Below are positions 16,032 through 25,593 of a stretch of DNA of 56,086 nucleotides, piece by piece. Positions within the stretch are counted from its first letter, which is position 1. The number at the start of each line of letters is the position of its first letter. Made by a program: the position numbers and the translations under genes. The notes beneath the pieces were generated by a model that was given only the letters and a program-made list of their open reading frames with translations, was not told the origin of the DNA and did not search any database. This DNA comes from Paenibacillus rhizosphaerae (GTDB taxonomy: Bacteria > Bacillota > Bacilli > Paenibacillales > Paenibacillaceae), in the NCBI RefSeq assembly GCF_014192015.1, contig NZ_JACHXJ010000012.1:1-56086 (forward strand). Direction: 5' to 3'.

Positions 16032-17471
16032 ATGGCAGAATTTCACGGTGTAAAAGCATCGGAAACATTCGCCCCTAAGGCAGCGGTGGTGCAAACCAAC
16101 ACGCTGCCTGTTTATTATGGCACGGCACCAATCAACCAGGTGGCGGACCCGGCCGCCGCAGTGAACAAGGTGATCCTGACGTACAACCTTGAAGACTTCA
16201 AGAAGAAACTCGGATTTTCATGGGACTGGAAATCCTTCACGCTTTGCGAGGCTGCGCAGGCTCATTTCGTCAATAATGAGCAATCCCCGGTCGCGTTCGT
16301 AAACGTCCTTGATGTGACCGACAAAGAAGCGACAGCGCCGGCAGCTGCAGAATTCACTGACGGCATTTATACGATCGAAAAAGAGGGGGTCCTGAAAGCC
16401 TCGGTTACCGTCAAAGACGGGACTACTGAGTATGTGGCAGGAAAGGACTTCTCCCTTACGTTCAACGATGCCGGCAAGCTTGTGATTGCCATCCTGGCTG
16501 GAGGGGATATCCCGGCTGGCACGACGTCGCTACAGGTAGGGTATGACGCCCTCAAACCTTCTGCGATTAATGCTGCACGGATCATCGGCGGGACCGACTC
16601 GCAGACGGGTGTCCGGACGGGTCTAGAGCTCATCGAGGACGTGTTCATGGAAACATCATTTGTGCCGAACCTGATCGTGGCCCCTGGCTTCTCGGACGAT
16701 CCGACGGTGGCAGCATTGATGGTCGCCAAAGCGAAGAACATCAACGGGCTATTTGAGGCATTCGCCGTTACGGACCTGGATGCGAGTCAGAAATACATGG
16801 ACATCGCGACCTGGAAAGAGGACAACGGGTACACCGATCCTTTGCAGGCGAACACCTACCCGATGATGACGTACAAGGGCCGCATATACCACGCCTCGAC
16901 GCTCATCACGGCGGCCATGGTAGCCACGGACCAGTCAAACGACGGTGTGCCCGTTGAAACCCCATCGAACAAACTGATCACGGCAGACGGTACGGTCTAT
17001 AAAGATGGCACTCCAGTAAACATTCCATTTGATCAAGCAAACATCCTGAATGCAAACGGGATTGTAACGGCGATCCGTTGGCCGGATGGATTTAAGGCAT
17101 GGGGGAACCGAACAGGCGGATATCCCGAGTTTACAGATGCCCAGCGGGCATTTATCCCAGTCCGGCGGATGTTTGGTTACATCAAAAATAACCTGATCCT
17201 CCGTTTTTGGCAGAAAGTAGATGATCCGCTTAATCGTCAATTGATTGAATCCGTTGTCGATGATGCCAACGTTTGGCTTAACGGCTTGGTAGGAGCCGGG
17301 TACTTGCTTGGCGGCCGGGTGGAGTTTCTTGCCTCCGACAATCCATCTGATCAACTCGGAAACGGAAAAATGGTCTACCGGGTGTATGTCACGCCGCCAT
17401 CAATGGCACAGGAAATCGAATTTATTGTCGCTTACGATGCTTCTTATCTGGCTTCGCTGACAGCGGCGTAA
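16032..17471 (+). CDS. Contractile tail sheath protein
   Basis: 479 residues with P2 FI/XkdK-type sheath features: N-terminal MAEFHGVKASE with variable insert domains (about 110-190), then ELIEDVFMETSFVPNLIVAPGFSD, and a conserved C-terminal domain with RRMFGYIKNNLILRFWQKVDDPLNRQLI (28 residues, about 382-409) followed by VDDANVWLNGLVGAGYLLGG. It contracts around the tube during injection. It shows that this phage is a myovirus. Confidence 0.95.
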   Translation: MAEFHGVKASETFAPKAAVVQTNTLPVYYGTAPINQVADPAAAVNKVILTYNLEDFKKKLGFSWDWKSFTLCEAAQAHFVNNEQSPVAFVNVLDVTDKEATAPAAAEFTDGIYTIEKEGVLKASVTVKDGTTEYVAGKDFSLTFNDAGKLVIAILAGGDIPAGTTSLQVGYDALKPSAINAARIIGGTDSQTGVRTGLELIEDVFMETSFVPNLIVAPGFSDDPTVAALMVAKAKNINGLFEAFAVTDLDASQKYMDIATWKEDNGYTDPLQANTYPMMTYKGRIYHASTLITAAMVATDQSNDGVPVETPSNKLITADGTVYKDGTPVNIPFDQANILNANGIVTAIRWPDGFKAWGNRTGGYPEFTDAQRAFIPVRRMFGYIKNNLILRFWQKVDDPLNRQLIESVVDDANVWLNGLVGAGYLLGGRVEFLASDNPSDQLGNGKMVYRVYVTPPSMAQEIEFIVAYDASYLASLTAA

Positions 17472-17488
17472 GAAAGGACTGATAATAT

Positions 17489-18004
17489 ATGAATCAAATC
17501 CCGGTAAAACTGGTAGGGCTCCGATCCTTTTTGAACGGTACGGAGCGGGCAACTGCAGACATTACGCTGCCATCGCTTACGCAAATGACGGATACGTTAT
17601 CCGGAGCGGGCATCCTTGGGGAGATTGATCTTCCTTCCCCGGGACACTATTCTTCATTGGAACTTGGGATTGCCTGGCGGACGATTAACGAAGGAGTCTT
17701 CGAAATTGCAGGCCCTGAAGAAAATTCCCTTGAATTTAGAGGGGCATTCCAGGAATATGTGGTAAGCAAAGGTAACGTGACCAAAGCCGTGAAGATCGTC
17801 GCTAAAGGACAGAGCAAAGGGATCGATCTTGGTACGTTAGCTCAAAATGCGACCACTGGTACCTCCAACTCCGTCGAATTGACTTACTTGAAAATTTTCA
17901 TCGATGGTAGCGCTTGGTTCGAACTGGATAAGTTGAACTATGTTTTCCGAATTAACGGAAAAGACGCACTTTACGATGTCAGAAAAGCCCTTGGTTTGGC
18001 CTAA
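17489..18004 (+). CDS. Major tail tube protein, FII family
   Basis: 171 residues, the length expected for P2 FII relatives. Conserved pattern: N-terminal QIPVKLVGLRSFLNGTERATA, ADITLPSLTQMTDTLSGAG with GEIDLPSPGHYSSLELGIAW, and C-terminal LDKLNYVFRINGKDALYDVRKALG. It polymerises to the inner tube inside the sheath. It follows the sheath gene by 17 bases. Confidence 0.95.
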   Translation: MNQIPVKLVGLRSFLNGTERATADITLPSLTQMTDTLSGAGILGEIDLPSPGHYSSLELGIAWRTINEGVFEIAGPEENSLEFRGAFQEYVVSKGNVTKAVKIVAKGQSKGIDLGTLAQNATTGTSNSVELTYLKIFIDGSAWFELDKLNYVFRINGKDALYDVRKALGLA

Positions 18005-18019
18005 TAGAGAGGAGAAAAC

Positions 18020-18367
18020 ATGGTTATGGAAGAGACGAAAAAAGAAGAATTGCAGCAAACACAAGGAGCCGGGACGGTCGTTAAACTGTCCCGGCCTTTT
18101 ATTTGGGAGGACACCGAATATAAGGAACTTAACCTCGATTTTGAAAAACTGTCCGGTGACGACATCATCTCCCTTGAAGGTGATTTCTTGGAGATGAACC
18201 AAGGCAGAAACTTCCTCCCTGCATTTAAAAAGGACCATCCTGCTTACCTGGCGGTACTCGCTGCCAAGGCACAGGGTGTCCATTTCAATTTTATGAAGAA
18301 ACTGCCTGCGAAGGACTTTAACACTGTGGTGGACGCTGCGCGAAATTTTTTGAACAACTGGGGCTGA
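18020..18367 (+). CDS. Tail assembly chaperone, gpE-like (zero frame)
   Basis: 115 residues, short form of the chaperone that coats the tape measure during tail assembly (P2 E equivalent). It contains a typical core: LSRPFIWEDTEYKELNLDFEKLSGDDIISLEGDF (about residues 20-55) and ends shortly after the slippery site. It lies between tube and tape measure, where all long-tailed phages carry this gene pair. GGAGAAAAC precedes the ATG. Confidence 0.88.
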   Translation: MVMEETKKEELQQTQGAGTVVKLSRPFIWEDTEYKELNLDFEKLSGDDIISLEGDFLEMNQGRNFLPAFKKDHPAYLAVLAAKAQGVHFNFMKKLPAKDFNTVVDAARNFLNNWG

Positions 18368-18543
18368 TCGACGATCCCCCAGCTGAGCTGATGGAAATCT
18401 GCTTTGTGATCGCTGAGGCCGGGGGCTCTCCGGTCGAATACATGTCCCGATCCATCCGGGAGCTGAGGAAATGGCTGAAGGCGCGGAACAGTTTCGTGAA
18501 AAAACGTAACGAGATTAAAGAGGCGGCGAAGGAAGGGGGTTAA
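18020..18543 (+). CDS. Tail assembly chaperone, -1 frameshift long form (E+E')
   Basis: At 18346-18352 the zero-frame codons read AAT TTT TTG, giving the heptamer T TTT TTG, the slippery sequence known from the P2 E/E' pair. A -1 shift enters an open frame that continues GAA CAA CTG GGG CTG and stops at TAA 18541-18543, four bases before the tape measure start. The fusion is 174 residues and adds 63 residues (DPPAELMEICFVIAEAGGSP... then a basic helix) of the usual E' type. The site and frame are seen; the shift itself is inferred. Confidence 0.85.
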
Positions 18544-18546
18544 CCG

Positions 18547-21462
18547 ATGCCAAAAAAATATGAGATGTCATTCGAGCTCAATGGCGACATTGACCCCCGA
18601 CTATCGCGGACGTTTGACTCGCTTTCCAAGGATGTCACAGAGCTCGGCCGGGACTTCAACAGCCTGCAGCGGACGAAGGGATTCCGGAAGATCACCCAGG
18701 ACGCGGAGGAAGCACAGGGCGCATTCCACGAGCTGCGGGAGGACGTCAAGGAATTCGGTGAGGTATTCGAAAAGACGCTGCAGTTCACAGGAGCACACGC
18801 TATTATCACTCAAGTCGGTGATATGTTCTCCAACATGATCAGCGAGGTCGGCGCGCTGGACGACTCTGTTCACCAGATGGGTGCGGCGACGGGGGCCACG
18901 CAGCAGGAGATGGCCCAGTTCAAGGATACAATCCAGGACATTTACAACAGCAATTACGGTGAGGGGTTCGATGATATAGCCGACTCCCTAGTAAATGTCC
19001 GTCAGGTTACCGGACTGGCCGGGGATGCGCTGGAGCAGGCGACAAAGAACGCGCTCATTCTGCGGGATACCTTCGGATATGACGTGAACGAGTCTGTCCG
19101 TACCATTGACGCACTTATGAGGAATATGGGGGTTACGGCAGACCAAGCATTCAACTTGATTGCTCAAGGCAGCCAGCGGGGGCTGAACCGTTCTGATGAC
19201 CTCCTCGATACCTTGAATGAGTACTCCGTCCATTTTAAAGATGCGGGGTACAGTGCTGAGCAAATGTTCAGCATATTGGACTCTGGGTTGAAAAACGGGA
19301 CCTTTAACGCAGATAAAATGGGGGATTTGCTGAAGGAATTCAATATCCGGATCCGCAGCGGAGACAAAAATGTCAACGATAGTTTGTCGGCGTTGTTTGC
19401 TTCTGACGGGATAGAGGACTTTATTACTGCCCTTAAAAAGGGTGGAGCTAAGACCAAAGAGTTTGCCCAACTCCTAAAACATGTCGACAAAGATACGGCT
19501 AACGATTTGGTTAAAGACCTGAATGGATCAGCCAAGAAATACTCGACGGCTGCCGCTGCAATCACCGAAATGATGGGTGATAGCGGTCGGATACTCAGCG
19601 GTTTATCAAACGGGTCTCTGCAAGCTAAAGATGCCTTGAATGAGATCATCAAAAAGCTCGATCAGATTGATGACAAGCAGTACAGAAACCAACTCGCTGT
19701 CGAGTTGTTTGGTACTCAGTACGAGGACCTTAAGGGTGCGGCTGTCGACTCTCTTCAGGATATCAATGGCGAGTATGACAAAACTCTCGATACCATGCAG
19801 CAGATTTCCAATGTCAAATACACCAGCGTGAAGAAGGAACTGCAGGGGCTTGGCCGGGAGCTCATGACAAACCTGGTTATTCCGATCGGCGAGGACGTTA
19901 TGCCGGCGCTCAACAACGTGGCTCATTGGGCTTCCGACAACAAGGATCTGGTCAAGAACCTGGCCCTCGGCGTACCGGCAGCCATGCTGACCAGAAATGT
20001 CTACTTGATGGGCAAGGATTTCGCCAAGGTCGGCAAATCGCTATTCGACACGACGAACGGGGTCAGCAAATTCGGCAGAGCTCTTACGTTTATGACCAAT
20101 CCGGTGGGAATTGCCGTCGGCGCTCTCGGATTGATCACAACGGGCGTCATTGCCTATAAACATCACCAGGAAGAGGCGCGGCAGGCCCTATTGAACATGG
20201 GGGATACGCTGCAAAAGTCCTTTGATGATTATGGCGCCGTTGACCATCAAGCAAAGCGGACGCAGAACCTGATCCGTGAGTACGACCGGTTGACCGAAAA
20301 GATCAACAACACGAAAACCCCCGCAAACGAGTTGACTGAAGCCCGCCGAAAGCTGGCCGATGTGGAGAAAGAACTGATTGACCTTAACCCCGAAATCCTA
20401 AAGGCAGAAGACGCCAAAAAGGATAGCTTCAGGGACCAGCTCGGATATCTGGATAAGCTCAACCAAACTCAACAGGAAATGGCCCGCCGTGATCTCGAAT
20501 CCGAGGTGATGGATAAGCAGGATCAGTTACCTCAGTTGGTGGAAGAGTACAAAGACCTTGAAAAGAGCGTCAAATCGTATGATCAGGCATATATGGATGC
20601 GCTCAAATCCCGCGAGCAATATAAAGCATACATCAATGAGCGGGACTTAATCCTTAGTTCAACGTCTGATGGTAGTGAAGAACAAGCCAAACAGCTTTCT
20701 GCACTGGCCGATAAAATCCGAAGCCAAACGGGTAGGGATTACACGGATAAACTCGGGACTCTCGAATTTGACCTTGCTGATTTTATCAAAACATATGATA
20801 AGGCTAGGGAAAAGGTTAACGCTGCCCAAAGCGACATGGAAGAGGCAAAAAAGAGCTATCAGGAAACGTATGATGCTCAATTGAAGCTTATCGAGTTGCA
20901 TGATTTGGGCGGGCAAACGATCGAAAGCCAAGCGGCAAAATATGCTAAGCTTAGCGACTCCGAGAAAAAACGGTTCGACCAGGCAATGAGAGATATTCAG
21001 ACTCTAAACTCCGAGATGGATGATCTGCCTCTCTCAAAGCAAATCGACCTTTCCGTCGTTTGGAAGCAGGCCGGGTTTGATGCCATCCAGGCTGCTCAGA
21101 AATCACTTGGCGGCAAAGCAAATGTCGGCATAAAGGTTGCTGGCGTCCAGCCCGCAGCATATGCAGAAGGTGACCTTGTGACTCGCCCAACCCTGGCATG
21201 GATCGGCGAGGGCGGAGACGACGAGTTCGTCATCCCGGTCAATAATTCCAAGCGTTCCAGAGGGCTGTATGCAGCTGCTGGTGAGGCGCTGGGTATCTCC
21301 CCTGCTGGCGGCGGCAGTTTCGTTTATAATCCTCAAATCACGATCCAAGGCAATGCCGATGAGAAAGTGATCCGTTCGGTATTAAATGACGACCAGAAAC
21401 GATGGGAGCAAAAAATGGCCGCGTACCAGCGGCAGCAGCAAAGGAGAAACCTTGCACAATGA
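18547..21462 (+). CDS. Tail tape measure protein
   Basis: 971 residues, mostly helical, with the TP901-core-like region (about 70-300: VGALDDSVHQMGAATGATQQ, DALMRNMGVTADQAFN), a hydrophobic segment around 490-535 (TNPVGIAVGALGLITTGVIAY) for membrane interaction, long coiled coils (about 540-860) and a C-terminal VTRPTLAWIGEGGDDEFVIPV motif common in tape measures. At about 1.5 angstroms per residue its length predicts a tail of roughly 145 nm. This estimate is inference. Confidence 0.95.
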   Translation: MPKKYEMSFELNGDIDPRLSRTFDSLSKDVTELGRDFNSLQRTKGFRKITQDAEEAQGAFHELREDVKEFGEVFEKTLQFTGAHAIITQVGDMFSNMISEVGALDDSVHQMGAATGATQQEMAQFKDTIQDIYNSNYGEGFDDIADSLVNVRQVTGLAGDALEQATKNALILRDTFGYDVNESVRTIDALMRNMGVTADQAFNLIAQGSQRGLNRSDDLLDTLNEYSVHFKDAGYSAEQMFSILDSGLKNGTFNADKMGDLLKEFNIRIRSGDKNVNDSLSALFASDGIEDFITALKKGGAKTKEFAQLLKHVDKDTANDLVKDLNGSAKKYSTAAAAITEMMGDSGRILSGLSNGSLQAKDALNEIIKKLDQIDDKQYRNQLAVELFGTQYEDLKGAAVDSLQDINGEYDKTLDTMQQISNVKYTSVKKELQGLGRELMTNLVIPIGEDVMPALNNVAHWASDNKDLVKNLALGVPAAMLTRNVYLMGKDFAKVGKSLFDTTNGVSKFGRALTFMTNPVGIAVGALGLITTGVIAYKHHQEEARQALLNMGDTLQKSFDDYGAVDHQAKRTQNLIREYDRLTEKINNTKTPANELTEARRKLADVEKELIDLNPEILKAEDAKKDSFRDQLGYLDKLNQTQQEMARRDLESEVMDKQDQLPQLVEEYKDLEKSVKSYDQAYMDALKSREQYKAYINERDLILSSTSDGSEEQAKQLSALADKIRSQTGRDYTDKLGTLEFDLADFIKTYDKAREKVNAAQSDMEEAKKSYQETYDAQLKLIELHDLGGQTIESQAAKYAKLSDSEKKRFDQAMRDIQTLNSEMDDLPLSKQIDLSVVWKQAGFDAIQAAQKSLGGKANVGIKVAGVQPAAYAEGDLVTRPTLAWIGEGGDDEFVIPVNNSKRSRGLYAAAGEALGISPAGGGSFVYNPQITIQGNADEKVIRSVLNDDQKRWEQKMAAYQRQQQRRNLAQ

Positions 21463-21671
21463 GTACGTACAGAACGATCCAGGGCGATACCTGGGACGGG
21501 ATAGCCTATAAGATCGCGGGCACCGAGGAGTTCATGACGCCGCTCATGCAGGCCAATCCCGACTATGCTGAGATCGTGATCTTTCCGACGGGAATCATTC
21601 TGAATATCCCTGATGTCGTGATTCAAGCAGCTGATATATTGCCTCCGTGGAGAAGGGAGGAAGACGTATGA
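21459..21671 (+). CDS. Tail protein X, LysM-like
   Basis: 70 residues of the P2 gpX type, a small LysM fold: YRTIQGDTWDGIAYKIAG opening, LMQANPDYAEIVIFPTGIIL centre. It probably binds the tail hub or peptidoglycan. The ATG at 21459 overlaps the tape-measure stop by four bases, with AAGGAG upstream; the next start overlaps its stop. Confidence 0.88.
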   Translation: MSTYRTIQGDTWDGIAYKIAGTEEFMTPLMQANPDYAEIVIFPTGIILNIPDVVIQAADILPPWRREEDV

Positions 21672-22714
21672 CCAGCCTAGTGGAAAATGGGCGGTACGCC
21701 TTCCTCTCTCTTTTTTTCAATGGCGTGAAGGTTAAAGATGAAGACCTTCAGGATTATCTCATGAGCTTCGCCTACAACGACGGATACTCCGGTCAGGCCG
21801 ACGACATCACAATTAATCTTGATGATCGGGAAGGCCGCTGGATCAAAGGCTGGGTCCCGGTCATCGGCGATGAAATCAAGGCTGAAATCGTGACATGGCA
21901 CTGGGACAAGGCGGGTGAAAAGAAGAAGCTGCCGTGTGGCAAGTTCTATCTCAAATCCTTCACCTATGCAGGCAGGGTGGTCACGATGGAAGCAAGCGCT
22001 CTGCCCGTGGAGGGGAATTCCTCCAAACAAGAGAAACGGTCGAAGTCCTGGGAAAAGATCAAGCTTCAAACGGTGGCCATAGAGATTGCCAATCGTGCGA
22101 AGTTGAAGCTGGTGTATGAATCATCTTCGAACCCGACCTATGACAGGTTGGACCAGACGGAGCAAACGGACTTTGAATTCTTGCTCGACCTCGCCCAGCG
22201 GGAAGGGATTACGCTGAAGGTGAGCGGCTCGAAATTGATCATGTTTGACGAAGAAACGTACGAGAAAAAGGATCCGGTCATGCCGATCGAACTTGGCATA
22301 TCGAATGTGTTGGATTATTCATTCGAAATGAACAGCGAGAGCGCGGCGTATGGTTCGTGCGAGGTCGTGTACACAGCACCCAAGACCAAGACCTCCAAGT
22401 CCAAGACGATCAAAGGGTCGTATAAGCTCCCCAAAGCAGTTAGCCTCCCGGTGCTTCGTGTGAATGAACAAGTAGACACTGTCTCCGAGGCGAACCGGCT
22501 GGCGAAAAATCGACTCCGTGAGCAGAACAAGAAGTCCGGCTTAGCCCGGATCACGCTCGAGGGAAATACCAGCATTGCAGCCGGTCAGACCATCGAGATC
22601 AAAGGCTGGGGCTATTTTGACGGGAAGTACATCATCGAGAACGCAAACCATAACATTGATGCTACGAGCGCTTATGCGACGGACATTCAAATTAGAAAGG
22701 TGTTGGGATGGTAA
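21668..22714 (+). CDS. Tail hub protein, late-control gpD family
   Basis: 348 residues matching P2 gpD/XkdQ-type hub proteins: N-terminal FNGVKVKDEDLQDYLMSFAYND and DDITINLDDREGRW, middle TEQTDFEFLLDLAQREGITLKV, and C-terminal GQTIEIKGWGYFDGKYIIENANH. It forms the baseplate hub above the spike. The start ATG 21668, overlapping the gpX stop, is favoured by GGAGG six bases upstream. Confidence 0.92.
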   Translation: MTSLVENGRYAFLSLFFNGVKVKDEDLQDYLMSFAYNDGYSGQADDITINLDDREGRWIKGWVPVIGDEIKAEIVTWHWDKAGEKKKLPCGKFYLKSFTYAGRVVTMEASALPVEGNSSKQEKRSKSWEKIKLQTVAIEIANRAKLKLVYESSSNPTYDRLDQTEQTDFEFLLDLAQREGITLKVSGSKLIMFDEETYEKKDPVMPIELGISNVLDYSFEMNSESAAYGSCEVVYTAPKTKTSKSKTIKGSYKLPKAVSLPVLRVNEQVDTVSEANRLAKNRLREQNKKSGLARITLEGNTSIAAGQTIEIKGWGYFDGKYIIENANHNIDATSAYATDIQIRKVLGW

Positions 22715-23175
22715 TGGCGGCTAATTTACTCGCGGAGTTGGTCAAGATCGGTGAATGCTCAACCGTTGATCATGAGACGGGTACGCTCACCGTGACTTTT
22801 CAAGACCGGCAGAACACGGTGACCCGGGACATTCCGGTAATCTTCGCCGGTGGATTCGGGGCGGGAAACGGGATGCCGAAGGAAGGCGACACCGTCGTAT
22901 GTCTGATGCTTGGAAACGGACTGAGTAACGGGGTATGCCTGGGCGTCATACCCGACACTGTCCCGGGTACATCCGACCAGCAAGGCGTTTATTTCGAGGA
23001 CGGCAGCTACGTCTATTTCGACCGGGCCCAGCAAAAGTTGATGGTCAAGGCGGCCAGCGGTGTACAAATAGACGGAGATCTCACGGTGACCGGACGTGTG
23101 ACTGTGTCAAGCGGTGCAAAGATTGACGGAGACCTCGCTGTAACCGGGAATGTAACTGCCGCAAACATTGAATGA
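22708..23175 (+). CDS. Baseplate spike, gpV family
   Basis: 155 residues. An OB-like N-terminal domain (TVTFQDRQNTVTRDIPVIFAGGFGAG with EGDTVVCLMLGNGLSNGVCLG) is followed by a short beta-helix from two near repeats (QIDGDLTVTGRVTVSSGAK / KIDGDLAVTGNVTAANIE). This is the membrane-piercing central spike of P2-like tails. No HxH iron-binding tip was seen, so the needle end is short. The start may be ATG 22708 or 22714. Confidence 0.88.
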   Translation: MVMAANLLAELVKIGECSTVDHETGTLTVTFQDRQNTVTRDIPVIFAGGFGAGNGMPKEGDTVVCLMLGNGLSNGVCLGVIPDTVPGTSDQQGVYFEDGSYVYFDRAQQKLMVKAASGVQIDGDLTVTGRVTVSSGAKIDGDLAVTGNVTAANIE

Positions 23176-23187
23176 GGAGGCACGGAT

Positions 23188-23592
23188 ATGGCATTACCTG
23201 ATGGCGTTGGCGTCCTGGGCGACATCGTGTTTATCGTGACATCATACAAGGTCCGGACATTTGAAGGGCTCACTCGGACCTCGAATGATCGATGGGCCAA
23301 TAATGAAATCATCCACAAAAAGCCGCGCAGTCAGTTCCTCGGTCCGGGGCTTGATACCTTCGACTTGACGGTCCGAGTGGACGCGAGGCTGGGTCTGAAT
23401 CCCCGGGCTGAGGTGGATAAACTGGTTCAATACAGCCGGGAGGGAAAAGTCATGAAATTTACAGTAGGCGGTAAAGGAATGGGCGTGGATCGGGTGAAGA
23501 TCACAAGCATGACCCAAAACTGGGAAACGCTCGATAACCGGGGCAACCTGATCAGCGCGACCTATTCGCTCACATTGGAGGAATACGTATGA
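23188..23592 (+). CDS. Tail protein, P2 gpU family
   Basis: 134 residues with the gpU pattern: LGDIVFIVTSYKVRTFEGL, RWANNEIIHKKPRSQFLGPGLDTFDLTV-type region (about 36-65), and C-terminal TQNWETLDNRGNLISATYSLTLEEYV. In P2 it acts in tail assembly. Strong GAGGAGG upstream; its stop overlaps the next start. Confidence 0.9.
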   Translation: MALPDGVGVLGDIVFIVTSYKVRTFEGLTRTSNDRWANNEIIHKKPRSQFLGPGLDTFDLTVRVDARLGLNPRAEVDKLVQYSREGKVMKFTVGGKGMGVDRVKITSMTQNWETLDNRGNLISATYSLTLEEYV

Positions 23593-23909
23593 CGACATCG
23601 TACACGGTTACCGTGGATTCCACCGAAATTAAGTTCGGCATGACGGGGGTGGAGTCGGTGAAACAGAATATCCGCCTGATTTGCACGACCGTGATCGGCA
23701 CCTGCCCCTTGGATCGGGCTCTTGGGGTTGACCCTGTTGTCATAGACCAGGCGCTACCGGCGGCGGGCGCCCTGCTGCAGGTGAACATCCAGTCGGCTAT
23801 TGAGGAATTCGAGCCGCGCGCGACGGTAACTGACATCACCCTAAACTGGGGATCGACCAGGCTAATACCCACAATTAAATTTGTGCTGACAGAGGAGGTG
23901 GCCGGCTGA
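23589..23909 (+). CDS. Baseplate wedge protein, gpW/gp25 family
   Basis: 106 residues with the gp25-like lysozyme-related baseplate fold: IKFGMTGVESVKQNIRLIC, TPLD-like CPLDRALGVDP, then VQSAIEEFEPRATV-like NIQSAIEEFEPRATVTDI. It links the sheath to the baseplate ring. Overlaps genes at both ends by one to four bases. Confidence 0.9.
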   Translation: MTTSYTVTVDSTEIKFGMTGVESVKQNIRLICTTVIGTCPLDRALGVDPVVIDQALPAAGALLQVNIQSAIEEFEPRATVTDITLNWGSTRLIPTIKFVLTEEVAG

Positions 23910-25036
23910 TGGAATTCGTGAATTTACCGGATATCCAATTCACCGACCAACAGGTCCAGAGCATCAAGGACGCGGTGCTCACGTCGATCGAAGCGAAGAC
24001 GGGCAGGACGATGAACCGGGCGGATCCGGACCGGATTTTCATGTTGGCTTTGGTGGACGAAATTATTCAGCTGCGGGTTCTCATCGACCAGGTGAAGAAA
24101 GGGGATCTGCTGAAATACGCAAGAGGCGGGGCGCTCGAACATTTGGGCGCTTTTTATAATGTATACCGACTCGACGCGGAGGCGGCGCGTACGACCATTC
24201 GATTTACTTTGTCGATGCCTCTGACCTCTCCCCAGACAATTCCGGCCGGGACGCGGGTGGGTGTCCAGAATAGCGGGGGCGCCATGTACTTCTCGACGAC
24301 GGAGGCGGCCGTGATTCCGGCAGGGGGCACGGTCAAGGACATTTCTGCCGCTGCCAGTGTGACAGGGACAGCCGGGAATGGATTCATCCCTGGGCAGGTA
24401 AACACGATCATGGACCCACTCCCGTATGTGCAGAGCGCAGTCAATGTGACGGAGAGTGCCGGCGGCGCGGACGTCGAATCTGATGAGGCATTAAGGACGC
24501 GAATACGCCTGGCGCCGGAAAGCTTTAGCGCAGCGGGGCCGCGGGAGGGATACATCTACTGGGCCAAGACGGCCAGCCCAGCGATCATCGACGTGGCCGC
24601 TGTCTCCCCGGCAGATCGCGAGGTGCTGGTCATACCATTGCTGCAGGGCGGCGAGTTGCCGACCCAGGACATCATTTATCAGGTCAGCGCCGCCGTGAAT
24701 GACCGGGCAGTCCGGCCGCTCACTGACCACGTAACCGTGCAGGCGCCGGAGGTGGTGCCCTACGATATCACCCTGACCTATTACATTTCATCATCTAATG
24801 TGGCGGCGGAGACGACGATCCAGGCGGCCGTCAACAAGGCTATCGACGAATATAGGCTATGGCAAAAATCAAAGCTCGGGCGGGACATTAACCCATCGGA
24901 GCTTATTTGGCGTGTGAAGTCGGCCGGGGCGCTGCGGGTCGATGTATCGGCACCCACGAACATCGAGGTGTCCGAGCTGCAGGTAGCTCAAGAGGGCAAC
25001 GTAAATATCACCTATGGAGGGTTGGCCGATGACTGA
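23909..25036 (+). CDS. Baseplate protein J
   Basis: 375 residues of the P2 gpJ/Mu gp47 family: N-terminal helix region ending YARGGALEHLGAFYNVYR, central SAAGPREGYIYWAKTASPAI, and C-terminal LIWRVKSAGALRVDVSAP. It forms the peripheral wedge of the baseplate. Translation is coupled with both neighbours by overlaps. Confidence 0.93.
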   Translation: MEFVNLPDIQFTDQQVQSIKDAVLTSIEAKTGRTMNRADPDRIFMLALVDEIIQLRVLIDQVKKGDLLKYARGGALEHLGAFYNVYRLDAEAARTTIRFTLSMPLTSPQTIPAGTRVGVQNSGGAMYFSTTEAAVIPAGGTVKDISAAASVTGTAGNGFIPGQVNTIMDPLPYVQSAVNVTESAGGADVESDEALRTRIRLAPESFSAAGPREGYIYWAKTASPAIIDVAAVSPADREVLVIPLLQGGELPTQDIIYQVSAAVNDRAVRPLTDHVTVQAPEVVPYDITLTYYISSSNVAAETTIQAAVNKAIDEYRLWQKSKLGRDINPSELIWRVKSAGALRVDVSAPTNIEVSELQVAQEGNVNITYGGLADD

Positions 25037-25583
25037 CGTGAGAAACATGTCCCTGCTCGACTTGCTGCCGACGAGCATTAAATACGATCCCGAGGTGATC
25101 GCGATCGCGGAAGCGCTGGACGAACAAGTCCGGGTGGCCGTTGACGAGATGTACAAGCTGCCGCTCTTCTCCCGGCTTGACGAGTTGACCGACGAGGAAG
25201 CCGACGAGCTGGCTTGGCAATTCCACGTCGACTTTTACGACCCTACGCTGCCGATCGAGCAGAAGCGCGAGCTTGTAAAGAACGCATTCAAATTCCATCG
25301 GCGGAAAGGGACGCCCGCGGCGATCGAGGACCTGATCACCATCCTATTCGGGGAAGGGAAGGTCGAGGAATGGTTTGAGTACAACGGGCAGCCAGGGCGG
25401 TTTCGGGTAATCACGAACAACCCGGCTGTAACACTGGAACGCGCACAGGAGTTTTACAGAGCGATTGAATCGGTCAAGCGCCTAAGCGCACACCTGGAAG
25501 AGGTTATCCTGTCACAAACCGAATCTTTGCAGCTTTATTTCGGGACCGGCATGGTCGTCAATGAACACATCATTATCAGGTAG
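25029..25583 (+). CDS. Tail protein I
   Basis: 184 residues of P2 gpI type (wedge subunit adjacent to J): SLLDLLPTSIKYDPEVIAIAEALD opening, TDEEADELAWQFHVDFYDP, and HRRKGTPAAIEDLITILFG, the diagnostic K/RG-TP-AIE motif. The start ATG 25029 lies within the J stop and has GGAGGG ten bases upstream; 25014 in frame is less likely. Confidence 0.92.
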   Translation: MTDVRNMSLLDLLPTSIKYDPEVIAIAEALDEQVRVAVDEMYKLPLFSRLDELTDEEADELAWQFHVDFYDPTLPIEQKRELVKNAFKFHRRKGTPAAIEDLITILFGEGKVEEWFEYNGQPGRFRVITNNPAVTLERAQEFYRAIESVKRLSAHLEEVILSQTESLQLYFGTGMVVNEHIIIR

Positions 25584-25593
25584 GGGTGAAAAA

